NCBI GenBank assembly: GCA_003116975.1
Contig: BGKB01000031.1
Coordinates: forward strand, 62,001-126,000
Source of the DNA: Aurantiochytrium sp. KH105
Lineage: Eukaryota > Sar > Bigyra > Thraustochytrida > Thraustochytriidae
Direction of reading: 5' to 3'
DNA: 64,000 bases
Part shown: one piece after another, positions 49,471 through 59,285 of the stretch
Position numbering within the stretch: the stretch's first letter is position 1
How the letters are laid out: each line of letters begins with the position of its first letter
Made by a program: the position numbers and the translations under genes
The notes under the pieces: generated by a model
The model's database searches: none
What the model was told of the DNA's origin: nothing
What the model saw: the letters and a program-made list of their open reading frames with translations, nothing else

Positions 49471-51021
49471 ATGCTCGCGCGCATGAAAAAGTCTGCAGAG
49501 ACGCGCGCACCAGAGGAGCCGCGCAAGATGGAACTCCTGCCGGACGGGTCCATCAAGGTGTACAAGCGACGATGGGCCGTGCTGGCTTCATTGGCGCTCT
49601 CGTACTTTGGATGGAATCTGTCCATCAGCAGGCAGGTCCCGCTTTCTCCGACATACGCCAAGTACTTTGACGTGCCAAATCAGGCATACTCGCGAGATGC
49701 CGACAACAACCTAGTGCTGGGTATCGACTTCCTTGCGACTTTTGACGCAATCGTGCTCATCTGCGCCTATCTCTTTGCCGCCTTTTCCGTCTCCCGCTGG
49801 GGCCTGAGGATGCTCAAAGTTGGTAGCTTCTTTCTCGCGTTTTCAGCGTGGATGTGGTATGTCGCTGACGACAGCTACTTTGGCGTGCTGGGAGCTCGGA
49901 CGATTTCTTCGATTTTTGGACCTTGTGTGTCCTCGAGCTTGCTTATGGTCAGCAACGTTTGGTTTCCAGAGTCGGAACGAGCCAAGGCCACGGCCATCAC
50001 CGCGCTACTCTCTCTTCTCGGCACAGGAGCCTCGCTTATCGTTGGGCCGATGCTGGCCACCTCAGACTTCAAGGTTGTCGACCTTTCTTTGCGCAGCTGC
50101 AACGTGGACCAGATTCAAGCGGACCTCTTGAACGCCTACAGCGCCGCGCAACTTGCAGGCGAACCTCTCTCTTGTGAAATTGAGGAATACGAGTACGCAG
50201 AGGAAGAGTTTTGCTGCTACCTCCCCGTCAACCTTCGCCTTCTCGACCTCATCATGAGTCTCTTCACGACGCTTATTTTTTTAATTACTCTCGTGTCCGT
50301 CAAAGACCACCCGCCTACGCTTCCATCGCCCTCCGCGAGCCGGCCGGCGCATACGAGCATCAAGACAGGACTCTCGCTCCTCTTCTCGAACCGCCGCTTT
50401 GTCCAGCTTGCGCTGAGTGATTTTATCATTTCCGGCCCCATTCAGGTGGTCTACTACGCAATGGCGCGCATGTTTCCCCCAGAGGTATCCAATTTGACCT
50501 TTGTGGCAAGCGCAGGTGGCATTGCTTTGGCCATTCCTACCGCGCTCGTCGCAGCTCACCTTTTGGACAAGCGCAGCTGGTATTACTCGATCACCGTGAC
50601 TGGATACACCAGTGGAACGGCCATGTGGATCTTGGCTACGATCGCTTACGCGACGGACGCCTCCTGGCTTTTCCTCGTTGGTATTGTTCTGGCGCTCATG
50701 CTCTTCATTGCGTGGCAGACAGCTGTCTACGAGACCAAGCTCGAGTACGTCTTTACACATGAGCACTCTCTGGAGTCGTACGTCATGTCGACGGACCGCA
50801 TGATCTTTCAAATTTCCAAATTCATCTTTGTCTCCGCTTTGGCGCCCGAGGTCGCTGGTGGCGCCCTAAACTCGTATGCGATTGGTTGCGGCGTCATGGT
50901 TGTTGGCTGTCTGCCGGTGCTTCTCATTCGCGATCGATACACGTACCTTCGCCAAGAGTATGACCATGGCACTGCCGATCCCGAGGTGAAGAACGCACAT
51001 GCGGATAGAGTGTCTCCCTAA
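49471..51021 (+). CDS. Major facilitator transporter, SLC49/FLVCR-like (copy B)
   Basis: 516 residues from ATG 49471. It aligns along its whole length with copy A (roughly three quarters of residues identical by eye), with the same KMELLPDGSIKVY start, the SRWGLRML loop, NVWFPESERAKATAI, the Cys-containing loop (SCNVDQIQA ... FCCYLPVN) and the PPTLPSPSASRP linker. The N-terminus is 12 residues longer (MLARMKKSAETR) and the C-terminal tail differs. A membrane transporter of the SLC49-like group is likely. Differences concentrate in TM1-TM2 and the termini, which may reflect different substrate or location. Both copies are complete and intronless, so neither is a pseudogene. Confidence 0.8.
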   Translation: MLARMKKSAETRAPEEPRKMELLPDGSIKVYKRRWAVLASLALSYFGWNLSISRQVPLSPTYAKYFDVPNQAYSRDADNNLVLGIDFLATFDAIVLICAYLFAAFSVSRWGLRMLKVGSFFLAFSAWMWYVADDSYFGVLGARTISSIFGPCVSSSLLMVSNVWFPESERAKATAITALLSLLGTGASLIVGPMLATSDFKVVDLSLRSCNVDQIQADLLNAYSAAQLAGEPLSCEIEEYEYAEEEFCCYLPVNLRLLDLIMSLFTTLIFLITLVSVKDHPPTLPSPSASRPAHTSIKTGLSLLFSNRRFVQLALSDFIISGPIQVVYYAMARMFPPEVSNLTFVASAGGIALAIPTALVAAHLLDKRSWYYSITVTGYTSGTAMWILATIAYATDASWLFLVGIVLALMLFIAWQTAVYETKLEYVFTHEHSLESYVMSTDRMIFQISKFIFVSALAPEVAGGALNSYAIGCGVMVVGCLPVLLIRDRYTYLRQEYDHGTADPEVKNAHADRVSP

Positions 51022-51501
51022 ATCGCCGGCTCTGTCTCGCCAATATACGTCGCGCCCTTTTGTTGTTCTGAGGATGTTATGTATTAAAAATCACAATTCT
51101 CTTTTGTCATATCGTACAGTTTCGCCTTTCATGCATAAATTTGCTTGCTGAGGATGTTTGCTGTGTCGACCTTGCCCAAGAGATTCTTTTGTTGTGTGAT
51201 CTTCACGTGACTTCTGCAGTTCGATGATGTCTTTCGCTGTGTCGACCATGCCCAAGACTTCTTCTTTACACTCAAGAATTCCTCGCAAAGATTGTCTCGT
51301 CGCGCATTCTGCAGCGCCTCTCTTTCTCTTTCTGGCTTTACTTCTGGCTTGTTTTCTTGTCTATGTGGTAGGCGTTAAAGAGTTAAAGAGGCCATTGAAT
51401 CGCGGCTCCTCGTCCAGGAAAAATCTTGATTTATTGACAGTGAAACATGGAAAAAATAGAGAGTGTGATCACTGGACTGATCACAAAACAGATTATAGAC
51501 T
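51022..51501. other. Convergent 3' region with a small diverged duplication
   Basis: Between transporter B (+) and the single-pass membrane protein (-). GCTGTGTCGACC followed by TTGCCCAAGA or ATGCCCAAGA occurs twice (near 51160 and 51236, about 76 bases apart). A plus-strand frame at 51224 overlaps the neighbouring gene's 3' end and is not convincing. Confidence 0.5.
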
Positions 51502-52182
51502 TCAGAGTTGGCACGCGCTAGGAGCAGCATTCAGACACAGTCTGACGCTGTCATCCAACCAACTTTTTTGCTGGGCCTCGACATCGTCTTCGACGGCATC
51601 ATCAGCGTCGGAATAACCTCGCGAAAGATTCCGGAACGACCAGCTTGATGGCTTCAGAGCAAAGACAATTATTTCGTCCTCAAACGTCTCGATATGAAAA
51701 CCTGAATTTACGGGCTCAACCCAGCTTTTGGCGAGTTTACGCGCCATTCCACTTGGGTCGCATAGATTACTCCACACCGCTGCTGACCGAGCCTCAATCC
51801 GGCGCCGCGAAGCCCATGAACCAAAGTCGGTCACCGCAGCTTGACGATCCTTTACAGCGCGCTTTTCGTTTTCCTCTCGAGTCTGTCGCGCCACGCAGAT
51901 TGCAATTTTGACCACATTGATCAAGGTCAGAGCAATGTAGACCAATGCCAGCGCGAACACAAGCCACCCGAGTACCTCAACAATACCTGCCAGAGAAATG
52001 GTGGGTAAATTCCCCAGAGGCAGGAAATAGCCTGAGGCACCGTGCGTATAGTTGGCCGCGCACGCTGAGGCGTTCTTCGCGTCCGCATACACCAGGTTCG
52101 ACGGCTTCACCCCGGTCGCCTTGAGCGTCGCCGAAACTGCGACAGGGGCGCCTCGTTCGCCGGCAAGCTCGTGAAAGCCCAT
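51502..52182 (-). CDS. Hypothetical single-pass membrane protein, 226 aa
   Basis: 226 residues from ATG 52182. The N-terminal ~65 residues include two N-glycosylation sequons (NAS, NYT) and no strong signal peptide. One long hydrophobic segment (about 67-93, IVEVLGWLVFALALVYIALT) is followed by a basic, charged stretch (ARQTREENEKRAVKDRQ), suggesting N-out/C-in topology. The C-terminal half has a compact-looking segment, FHIETFEDEIIVFALKPSSW, then an acidic patch (DADDAVEDDVE). I do not recognise the family. The coding look is good: balanced composition, with no bias like the surrounding shadows. Confidence 0.6.
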   Translation of the reverse strand: MGFHELAGERGAPVAVSATLKATGVKPSNLVYADAKNASACAANYTHGASGYFLPLGNLPTISLAGIVEVLGWLVFALALVYIALTLINVVKIAICVARQTREENEKRAVKDRQAAVTDFGSWASRRRIEARSAAVWSNLCDPSGMARKLAKSWVEPVNSGFHIETFEDEIIVFALKPSSWSFRNLSRGYSDADDAVEDDVEAQQKSWLDDSVRLCLNAAPSACQL

Positions 52183-52970
52183 GAGGCCTTTCTCTCCTTC
52201 TCTCTGTGGAGCGTCTTATGAGGCCGCGAGCGCGACCTTGCGCCCTCCGCGCGCGTAAAGTCTTCGAGCCGGGCCAGCCGCGAGGAGGTATAGTAGCAAG
52301 CGCGCACGCGCTCGAGGGCTCGCTCGCCCACGCCGCGCCCGACCGAGCACGATGCGCCGCCGGCTGCTCGCTGGGCCTGCCGCGTCGCCGGCGGTCCCGG
52401 CGTGCGCGAGCGAGCGCGCGCGGGGGCGCCGCGTTGCGTGTTTGCGCGCGTCGCGTGGCGGCCGGTCGACCGACCTCGCTGCGCCAAAGTCGAGCGAGTG
52501 GTAAAGTATAGCAGTAGAGCGCAGCAAGCGCACACCTTTCTAGCGCGCAAGGTGCGAAAGTGCTCTCTCTGTGGATGGCTGGGCCAGCCGCGCCGTGCCG
52601 CCGCGCGCGTGTGCACGCGCTGGCCCTGCCGGCAGGGAGGGAGGGAGCGTGTGCCCGAGCGCACGCGCGCTCTGAGCCAGAGGGCGCGGGCGGCAGCGCC
52701 GAGTTCGGACCTGCTCCGGGCCGAGTCGGTGCTCCAAGGGGAGCGAAGGAGGCGAGGAGGGGACAGAGGGAGGTTAAAGCTGACTGGTACGCGCGGGGAC
52801 ACAGGTGTGTACCGGGTCGCGCATAACGGTAAAAGAGTGAAGAGTTTGCAAAGCGGTGCGATGCAACGCGAGCAGGTGGTTGGTAAAAGCGAGCAAATCT
52901 CTCTGCGCGCGTTGGGCGCCGGAGGAGGAGGGGGGTGCAGGCTGGCGCCAGAAACGCATGGGCGCGAGCG
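52183..52970. other. GC-rich shared upstream region of divergent genes
   Basis: 788 bases between the 226-aa membrane protein (-) and the EF-hand/ankyrin giant (+). Both strands show long Arg/Ala-rich frames that look like GC shadows. No repeat array stands out. Both promoters should lie here. Confidence 0.5.
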
Positions 52971-55900
52971 ATGGCGTCGCCGCGCGATGACGAAGAGTGC
53001 TTTGCCATCCCGTCCGGCGCATCGTTCTCCGGTCCTGGCAAGACAGATATTGCGCAGCACCAGCACCAGGCGTTCAGGGGCCCAGAACGTCAGCAAGCCT
53101 CTCCGTACAACACCAGCAGCTACGTGGACCGCGACGAGAATAGCAAAGATTGCGAAGAAGATGATTTCGTTAGCGAAAGTGACCTTGCAACCGCGACGTG
53201 CAAAGACGAAGCTGTTGTACATGCTGACGACGACGAAATCGTCGACAAACACCACCATCACGATGGCAACGACGACGACAGCCAGGCCTTTGCTGAAGGC
53301 AGCAACTACGACGACGATAGCGACGAGAACGATGACGAAAACAATGGTCAACGGCGTGACGATCAGCTCGGGACGGAAAAAGTAGCCTCGAGTGATTCTG
53401 AAGAAAACGACAGCGACGTAAACGATCACGGTCAGAACGATCGTCCCACTAGGTCAGAGACAGCTTTCTTTACCGCTCTCTCCGATGACGAAAGTAGCGA
53501 TGAAATCGATGAGAATGCTCTCTTTCCACGACACCACGAGGAGCTCAAGCTGCAAGCCAAGGGCGAAGCACCAACGCGGTCGGTCGCGCGCGAGACAGGT
53601 CCATCGCGAATTCATGCGGAAAGGTCATATTACGATGGTCTGCCATTTGGCCCTGGCCCCGGGATGCTATTTCATCTTCAGCCGCTTTCCAGCAAGCCAA
53701 AAAGTAGTCTGACGCGAAAGCATGCATCAGGCGCTGGCGTGCAAAACGGGCTCCGACGACACCGCCGTGATGGCGTGCTTCACGTTCGCATGCCTGACAC
53801 TGCCGTTTTTGCAAGACAGGGGCGACGCGTCCTGCTACGTTTCAGCTCCAAGGCCCAGGGAATGGTGGCAAGTTCTCTTGAGGCTGATGCGTGGGAGGAA
53901 ACGCTATGTAAAAAGTGGCTTGCAGAAGCACGCCCTGTTGGCGTCGAGCACGAACCAATTGTGGCCGTTCTCAAGTTCCCGTCTTGGCTCCATGTTGAGG
54001 GCTCGGAGACACGACTTGTGAACGCTGCAACACTTCTCGGTAGACTAGAACAACGCCCGAACATCTGCGTGGTGCAGAGGTTTGTGAACCCCAAAGGGGC
54101 CAAGCCGTCCGTTTATCGCGCGACGTGGCGCCGTGACAAGCTGCCTATCGTTGTCAATATTACCGCTTCACGCACTTTTCGAGAGGCCAGTAGAGACGCA
54201 CATGCGCGACAAGACGCGGACGTTCTTCGCCATGGCCATGGGCAATCGACGCAAAACTCAAACAATCAAAATGAGGACAGCTCAGATGAGCGTTTAGTCA
54301 CAGTTCCACAAGCACAGCATTTCTTCGAGGAACGTTTACTCTCCGAATGGTTTTGCCCGGGCTCTGCGGACACGGACAAAACTACAATCTTTAAAGTTGC
54401 AAATGTGGCCGTCAGCCAGGTACACGAGGCGCTCACGCGCATTGCGCGCCACCTCGAAGCGTCTATCGGGCGCGAATATGGACTTCGCAGGTTTGCCTTT
54501 GAGCAACTTCAGTGTGACTTGATGCGATCCAAGAGCGATGAGTGGATTCTCACCAATGTACGAGGGTTTGAGTTGACCCCCGAAGCGTATCGCGAGGCCC
54601 ATCAAGTCGAACTCGAAATTCGCCATCGTCGCGAAGCGCAGGGAGATTACTACGATTCAGAAGACGAAGAAGTGCACAACAAGCAAAGAAGACAGTATGT
54701 CCGGCGTCAACATGGGTACGAACGCAACGGTGCTCGCTCTTTACGCGCAAACGGAACGCGACGTCTTTGTGCGATGTGCAGCAGGCCGATTCTCCCCGAT
54801 GAGAAAGTCCCTGGCCGCCCCCGTGTTACAAATCAGGTATCGGCTGCGACGTCTTCAGCAGTGGAGCAATTTCCGACAGTCAGCGAAGCTACCTCCGCGG
54901 AGGGAAGCAACGAAATCAGTACTTCGGAACAGAAACGAAAAAATCCGGATAATCCAAAACAGAAAAAGCCTGGAGAGCCCGCAGCGAAAATTAACTTTGA
55001 AATGACGAGTGTTCTAGCTCGAGGTCTAAGGACGCAGCTCATGCTTCGCGGGCGTCGCGTTGTTGCCTTTGACAATTGTCTTTTTGCGCGGAATGAATCT
55101 CGATTTGAGAACGGGATCCTTGTGCCTGGGTCCTCCGCTGCTGTGGGAAACTCATTCCAGGTTTGTAAACTCTGTCATGCTCTTTGGGAAGCCAACGAAA
55201 CTCTAGTCCATACTGGAAAAGAAATTGGAGCCTCGTGGCTTCCGCAGAATATCCGTGCGCAGAAAAATCACGGGAATCAAGTCCGCAGTCCAACTCGAGC
55301 TGAGGCACCCGCAAAGGCCTCCAGGGCCAAGATCGATGCAAGGAAGAAAAAAGCAAATGTCAAAGACCCCACCACCCCTTCAGTGCGGGCCTTGCTCGAG
55401 CGTGTGGCAAGCTCGGGCCAAGATGCTCGAGCTCACGCCGACTCGGAACGCAACGGCAAGGCAGGACAAACAGAGGTATGTGATGGAGATTTGCAACCGA
55501 AAATCATTATTCCAGGAGCCCCAAGCTACGGCGCCAAGCCTGGGTCGCGGGCTGGATATGTTTTTTGCGGGTCTGAAGAAGACATGTATCGGCCAAAAAC
55601 AGAGTCGCTAAAGATGACATCCACCACAGCAGGCGTTGCAGCAGCAAAAGACGCTCGGGAAACCAAACTCAACCCGGCTCATGCTCGACTTCAGTTCCGC
55701 CTCGCGATCTTTTTGCGGGACATTGTTGGTCTTCCTGGTGAGATGCTTGACCTGCAGTACAGGTTCCATCCCTGGGCTGGGACTGTGAGCATTCCTGTCT
55801 CACGAGGCACAGGGAAAGACTCGGTATGCACTGTACGTCAGCTTCGTGTACATTACTTTATGGCTAGCAGAGTTGGCCTGCAACAGCTCTTCATGCAACC

Positions 55901-58850
55901 GCTGGTGGTAAAGCTTTCGAGGCACGAGGGTGATGACAAGAACGAAATGCCTCAGTCAATCGAATATCACGGCGAGCTCTTTTTGACGCGCTTTCTCGCC
56001 TCGTTCGCAAGACACAGCCTCGTCAACTTTGACCTGCGCTTGCATCCTTCTTCAGAAGCGGCAAGCGACCATGGAGAGGCGCCACTCCTTCGCTGTGCAA
56101 TTGGAATCATTCGAGATGGTCTTCATCTCACCGAGCTCGACCCGGGCATGCCCCTTGCAGTCGACGGAGCTGTTTTGCATCTGCCGCCCAACTATTTTGA
56201 CGTCCGCGCTCTGCCGGAATCATGGATTTCGAGCATCGTGGCAGGCCAGCAGCAATTGGCGTCAAGAAGCGATGACGATGGCGACAAACGTACGGCCCAA
56301 GGCACCGGTAACGGCCAAGCAAGCGATGGTCCTCCAGGCACTCTCGCCAGCACGGATGTATCTGAAACGAGACCTTCACAACGATGGAGAGCGCATGCAG
56401 CACGGAGACCCTTTCATCAGGGAAGAGAAACGGAAAGACTTCATGCTCAGGCCCCCATTTTGAAAGAAACTTCGCAGGTGATTCAGGAGGTGGTCGCCAT
56501 GGGCTATGCAGGCGCGGGGGCTTCTGTGGTCCTCGATTCCGCGGAAGCATGGGAGCAGGCCGCGGCGTTCTTCGAAGACGTCCAAGAAGCCTGTGAGGGT
56601 CTTCCCGTGTCCCGCGCTACCCTGATTGCAGAAGCAATGAAGCGCGCCAAGAACCAGAACCACGCAAATGAGAATATGCGTGACGATGCACAGGGAACCA
56701 GCGAGACAGAAACGTCAACGACATCTTTGCTTGCCCAATATGCAGGCGCGGCAGCTGCAGGAGAGGACGAGCTCGACTGGGCGACAATCGTGGCAATGCT
56801 GCAGGATCCTCGTATGAAGACCTTTGCCGACGACATGCAAGATGGTAATCTGAGCAGAATTGCGCGCCGGCGCGCGTCAGAGTGCATGGTTTTCACCAAG
56901 GATACCTTTTTGCTCTACCTGCAGCACAGAGCCAAGGAGCTCGCCCTGCAGACCAGCTCCTTGGTGCCTCATGAAGATGGCGTCGAAGTCCAGTCGACGG
57001 AAAAGACAAGTGAGTGTGATAATGCATCAGCGGCCAAGGCATGGTCGCTTGGGTTGTTCTCGCGCCGTGTGAAGAAAGACGCAGTGGTGCGACGGTACCT
57101 CCGCTTCCGAGCGTACGCGCGTATTTGGGCGTGCATTGACATTGACCAGAATGGGCGTCTCGATGCTGCGGAGCTCCGAGCGTACGTGCGACAGCGTCAG
57201 ACTCTGGAAGATCCGCGCGCCATCTACAGCAAAGCTTTTGCAGACTGGTCTTTGCGCGAAATGCACGCGCATCTCTGCATGTGGTTAGGTGCCTCTGCAC
57301 GAGCGAATGAAAAGTTTGAGCGATACGACGTTGATGCATCGGGGCTCATTTCCTGGGAAGAGTTCGTCAACATGGCTGATCGCGCGTTTCGCGACGAGGC
57401 GCTCGACGAAATCTCCTTTTCGGTAAGTCAGGGATACGGGGAATGCCCCAAACACGGCAAGACCAGAGTGTACAGTATTGATTTGTCTTGTGTAGCCTGC
57501 GAAATTGCCAAGCACGATCCCAGCCGCGCGTGGGACCAGGACCTCTTGACGAACCTTAATCCAGAGATCCTGAGCAAAGTGAAAACGGCCGCTGGACGAA
57601 TGCTTCGAAGGCTGAGTTATGGGGTCCACGACGACGTAAATCCTTTACTGTTTCGCGAGCAAGAGCCATCGCAAAGCTCCAGAAGCATTTTGGACATGCT
57701 CTCGCCAAGCATGCATACTGTCTCTGATGCTCCAGGCAGTGGAGCCTTGCATTCTCGCGCACCATCGCGCCGACGAACGGCAGAGCGCAAGCGGGCAGGC
57801 CTTACCAACGTGGAAGAAGAAGATGACGTTTGCGACATCGATGATTGGGATGAGTCTCGAGAGAGCAGAACCGAAAAGGGCACATCCAAAGAAGGGATTG
57901 CGAAGAATTTGCAGAAACGGGCATCCAAGGATGGACGGAGGCACAGCAGAAAGGTGCCCACTGAAGGTACATCAGGCCAGGACTTGACACGTGCTACGTC
58001 GAGGCCCCAGCTACAGCTGGAGTCGGTACCCTCCTTTAAGTCATCGCTTGGTTCCAACTCCAAGCGACGAATGACGAAAACACCAAAGCGCAAGAAAACG
58101 CTTAACAAGACCGGGCAACGACAAAGTGTGAAAGTCAGCGCACTTGCTCCGCTTCGTAAATCGGGGCCATCGGTCACGCGGCAGCGCCCGCTGGACCGCA
58201 TTGGGGATTCGCATATTGAACGGTTGAGTCACCATCATACCGTGAATACGAGACAAAAAAGGAAAACGGGTGCTCATCGCAGCACGATAAACGCCAATCT
58301 CTCGTTCCTCGACGCGCTATCGACAGAGGTAGCCAACTTTCGCGATGCAGGCAGTAAGGAAAGCTACGTGTGTACGACGCCAAGTAATTGCAGCAAGCGG
58401 GGCGGAACGAAGCGAAAGACGTTGCGTCCCTCACGCTCTGCATCTCAGTTAATGTCAGCTCGACCGGTGCGTTCGAGCTCGAGTCAGCTAAGCGAGAACG
58501 AAGCCAGCGAGGCGAAGTCCCTTCGATTTCAGCAGGCTGCAGAGCGCAAGCAATCATTGGCCCTGCTTCACGATGCCGAGGTGGAGACCTTGCTGGTGTA
58601 TGCCAAATTTGGAAATGTTCATCAAGCTCGCCGTCTTCTTGCACAAGGTAAGGTGAAACCTTCGACGCAACTTCATGGATGCTTGCCACTACACGAGGCG
58701 GCAGCCGCTGGCCAGCGTGAGATGGCCGAGTTGCTATTAGCATCTGGTGCCAGTGCGAATGCCACAGATGCAGAGGGACTCACTGCGGCGCAGGTGGCTG
58801 CTCAAGCTGGTCACAGAGATTTTGCTGCATGGTTGTCATCTAGAACTTGA
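52971..58850 (+). CDS. Giant EF-hand and ankyrin-repeat protein of unknown function
   Basis: 1959 residues from ATG 52971 (the frame extends upstream only through a GTG). An Asp/Glu/His-rich disordered N-terminus (about 40-180) precedes a conserved-looking block at about 240-540. CxxC pairs (LCAMCSRP at about 600; VCKLCHAL at about 730) could form a split zinc site. A beta-rich segment at about 900-1030 (ARLQFRLAIFLRDIVGLPGE) might be C2-like. Two canonical EF-hands follow: DIDQNGRLDAAE at 1390 and DVDASGLISWEE at 1453, then a C-x-x-C cluster (SLSCVACE-like), a basic disordered region, and two ankyrin-type repeats at about 1870-1955 (GCLPLHEAAAAGQREMAELL). It is likely a calcium-responsive scaffold. 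No membrane segment or catalytic motif was found. Confidence 0.75.
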   Translation: MASPRDDEECFAIPSGASFSGPGKTDIAQHQHQAFRGPERQQASPYNTSSYVDRDENSKDCEEDDFVSESDLATATCKDEAVVHADDDEIVDKHHHHDGNDDDSQAFAEGSNYDDDSDENDDENNGQRRDDQLGTEKVASSDSEENDSDVNDHGQNDRPTRSETAFFTALSDDESSDEIDENALFPRHHEELKLQAKGEAPTRSVARETGPSRIHAERSYYDGLPFGPGPGMLFHLQPLSSKPKSSLTRKHASGAGVQNGLRRHRRDGVLHVRMPDTAVFARQGRRVLLRFSSKAQGMVASSLEADAWEETLCKKWLAEARPVGVEHEPIVAVLKFPSWLHVEGSETRLVNAATLLGRLEQRPNICVVQRFVNPKGAKPSVYRATWRRDKLPIVVNITASRTFREASRDAHARQDADVLRHGHGQSTQNSNNQNEDSSDERLVTVPQAQHFFEERLLSEWFCPGSADTDKTTIFKVANVAVSQVHEALTRIARHLEASIGREYGLRRFAFEQLQCDLMRSKSDEWILTNVRGFELTPEAYREAHQVELEIRHRREAQGDYYDSEDEEVHNKQRRQYVRRQHGYERNGARSLRANGTRRLCAMCSRPILPDEKVPGRPRVTNQVSAATSSAVEQFPTVSEATSAEGSNEISTSEQKRKNPDNPKQKKPGEPAAKINFEMTSVLARGLRTQLMLRGRRVVAFDNCLFARNESRFENGILVPGSSAAVGNSFQVCKLCHALWEANETLVHTGKEIGASWLPQNIRAQKNHGNQVRSPTRAEAPAKASRAKIDARKKKANVKDPTTPSVRALLERVASSGQDARAHADSERNGKAGQTEVCDGDLQPKIIIPGAPSYGAKPGSRAGYVFCGSEEDMYRPKTESLKMTSTTAGVAAAKDARETKLNPAHARLQFRLAIFLRDIVGLPGEMLDLQYRFHPWAGTVSIPVSRGTGKDSVCTVRQLRVHYFMASRVGLQQLFMQPLVVKLSRHEGDDKNEMPQSIEYHGELFLTRFLASFARHSLVNFDLRLHPSSEAASDHGEAPLLRCAIGIIRDGLHLTELDPGMPLAVDGAVLHLPPNYFDVRALPESWISSIVAGQQQLASRSDDDGDKRTAQGTGNGQASDGPPGTLASTDVSETRPSQRWRAHAARRPFHQGRETERLHAQAPILKETSQVIQEVVAMGYAGAGASVVLDSAEAWEQAAAFFEDVQEACEGLPVSRATLIAEAMKRAKNQNHANENMRDDAQGTSETETSTTSLLAQYAGAAAAGEDELDWATIVAMLQDPRMKTFADDMQDGNLSRIARRRASECMVFTKDTFLLYLQHRAKELALQTSSLVPHEDGVEVQSTEKTSECDNASAAKAWSLGLFSRRVKKDAVVRRYLRFRAYARIWACIDIDQNGRLDAAELRAYVRQRQTLEDPRAIYSKAFADWSLREMHAHLCMWLGASARANEKFERYDVDASGLISWEEFVNMADRAFRDEALDEISFSVSQGYGECPKHGKTRVYSIDLSCVACEIAKHDPSRAWDQDLLTNLNPEILSKVKTAAGRMLRRLSYGVHDDVNPLLFREQEPSQSSRSILDMLSPSMHTVSDAPGSGALHSRAPSRRRTAERKRAGLTNVEEEDDVCDIDDWDESRESRTEKGTSKEGIAKNLQKRASKDGRRHSRKVPTEGTSGQDLTRATSRPQLQLESVPSFKSSLGSNSKRRMTKTPKRKKTLNKTGQRQSVKVSALAPLRKSGPSVTRQRPLDRIGDSHIERLSHHHTVNTRQKRKTGAHRSTINANLSFLDALSTEVANFRDAGSKESYVCTTPSNCSKRGGTKRKTLRPSRSASQLMSARPVRSSSSQLSENEASEAKSLRFQQAAERKQSLALLHDAEVETLLVYAKFGNVHQARRLLAQGKVKPSTQLHGCLPLHEAAAAGQREMAELLLASGASANATDAEGLTAAQVAAQAGHRDFAAWLSSRT

Positions 58851-59285
58851 ACGAAACGCTAGCATCTTTCAGGTCAGAAAAGAAGTTAGGCATATTATTT
58901 CTCTGACATCGAAACGAATTTTAAATTTATGAGCCTACCGCCAAGGTAAAAGAAGAATGCGATCCCGTTGTCTCGACTGGCTGACTCAAGAATTTGCACT
59001 CTCTTTTGTCGAGATGCTCGAATCTCCAACAAGCAGCTGAGCGCACAAGATTGGTCTGGGTTAGAAAAATAGACACGTCTCTATTTATCGAGCGAGAGGC
59101 TCTGTAGAATGAAGCCGCATTTTCGTGGCCAAAAGTTTTCAAGGTTCGGAGCTTCGACTCGACGCAACTGATGGATATAGTCTAACTAGCTACGGTGAGA
59201 AGTCGATAGAAACGGTTGCAGACCGTGACCGGCACAGTGCAACCGCTTTTTAGAGAGGATGGGAGCGAACGAGCGTGCGGGCATC
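58851..59285. other. Convergent 3' intergenic region
   Basis: 435 bases between the EF-hand/ankyrin gene stop (+) and the multipass-protein stop (-). AT-richer than average. No gene or repeat is seen. Confidence 0.6.

Noticed and set aside
51224..51616. 130-codon plus-strand frame with one hydrophobic segment
   Set aside because: Overlaps the 3' end of the minus-strand membrane-protein gene and its C-terminus is antisense to that coding sequence.
51977..53429. Two long minus-strand frames (354 and 440 codons) over 51977-53429
   Set aside because: They span the GC-rich divergent promoter and the antisense of the EF-hand/ankyrin N-terminus. Ser/Arg/Pro-rich shadows.
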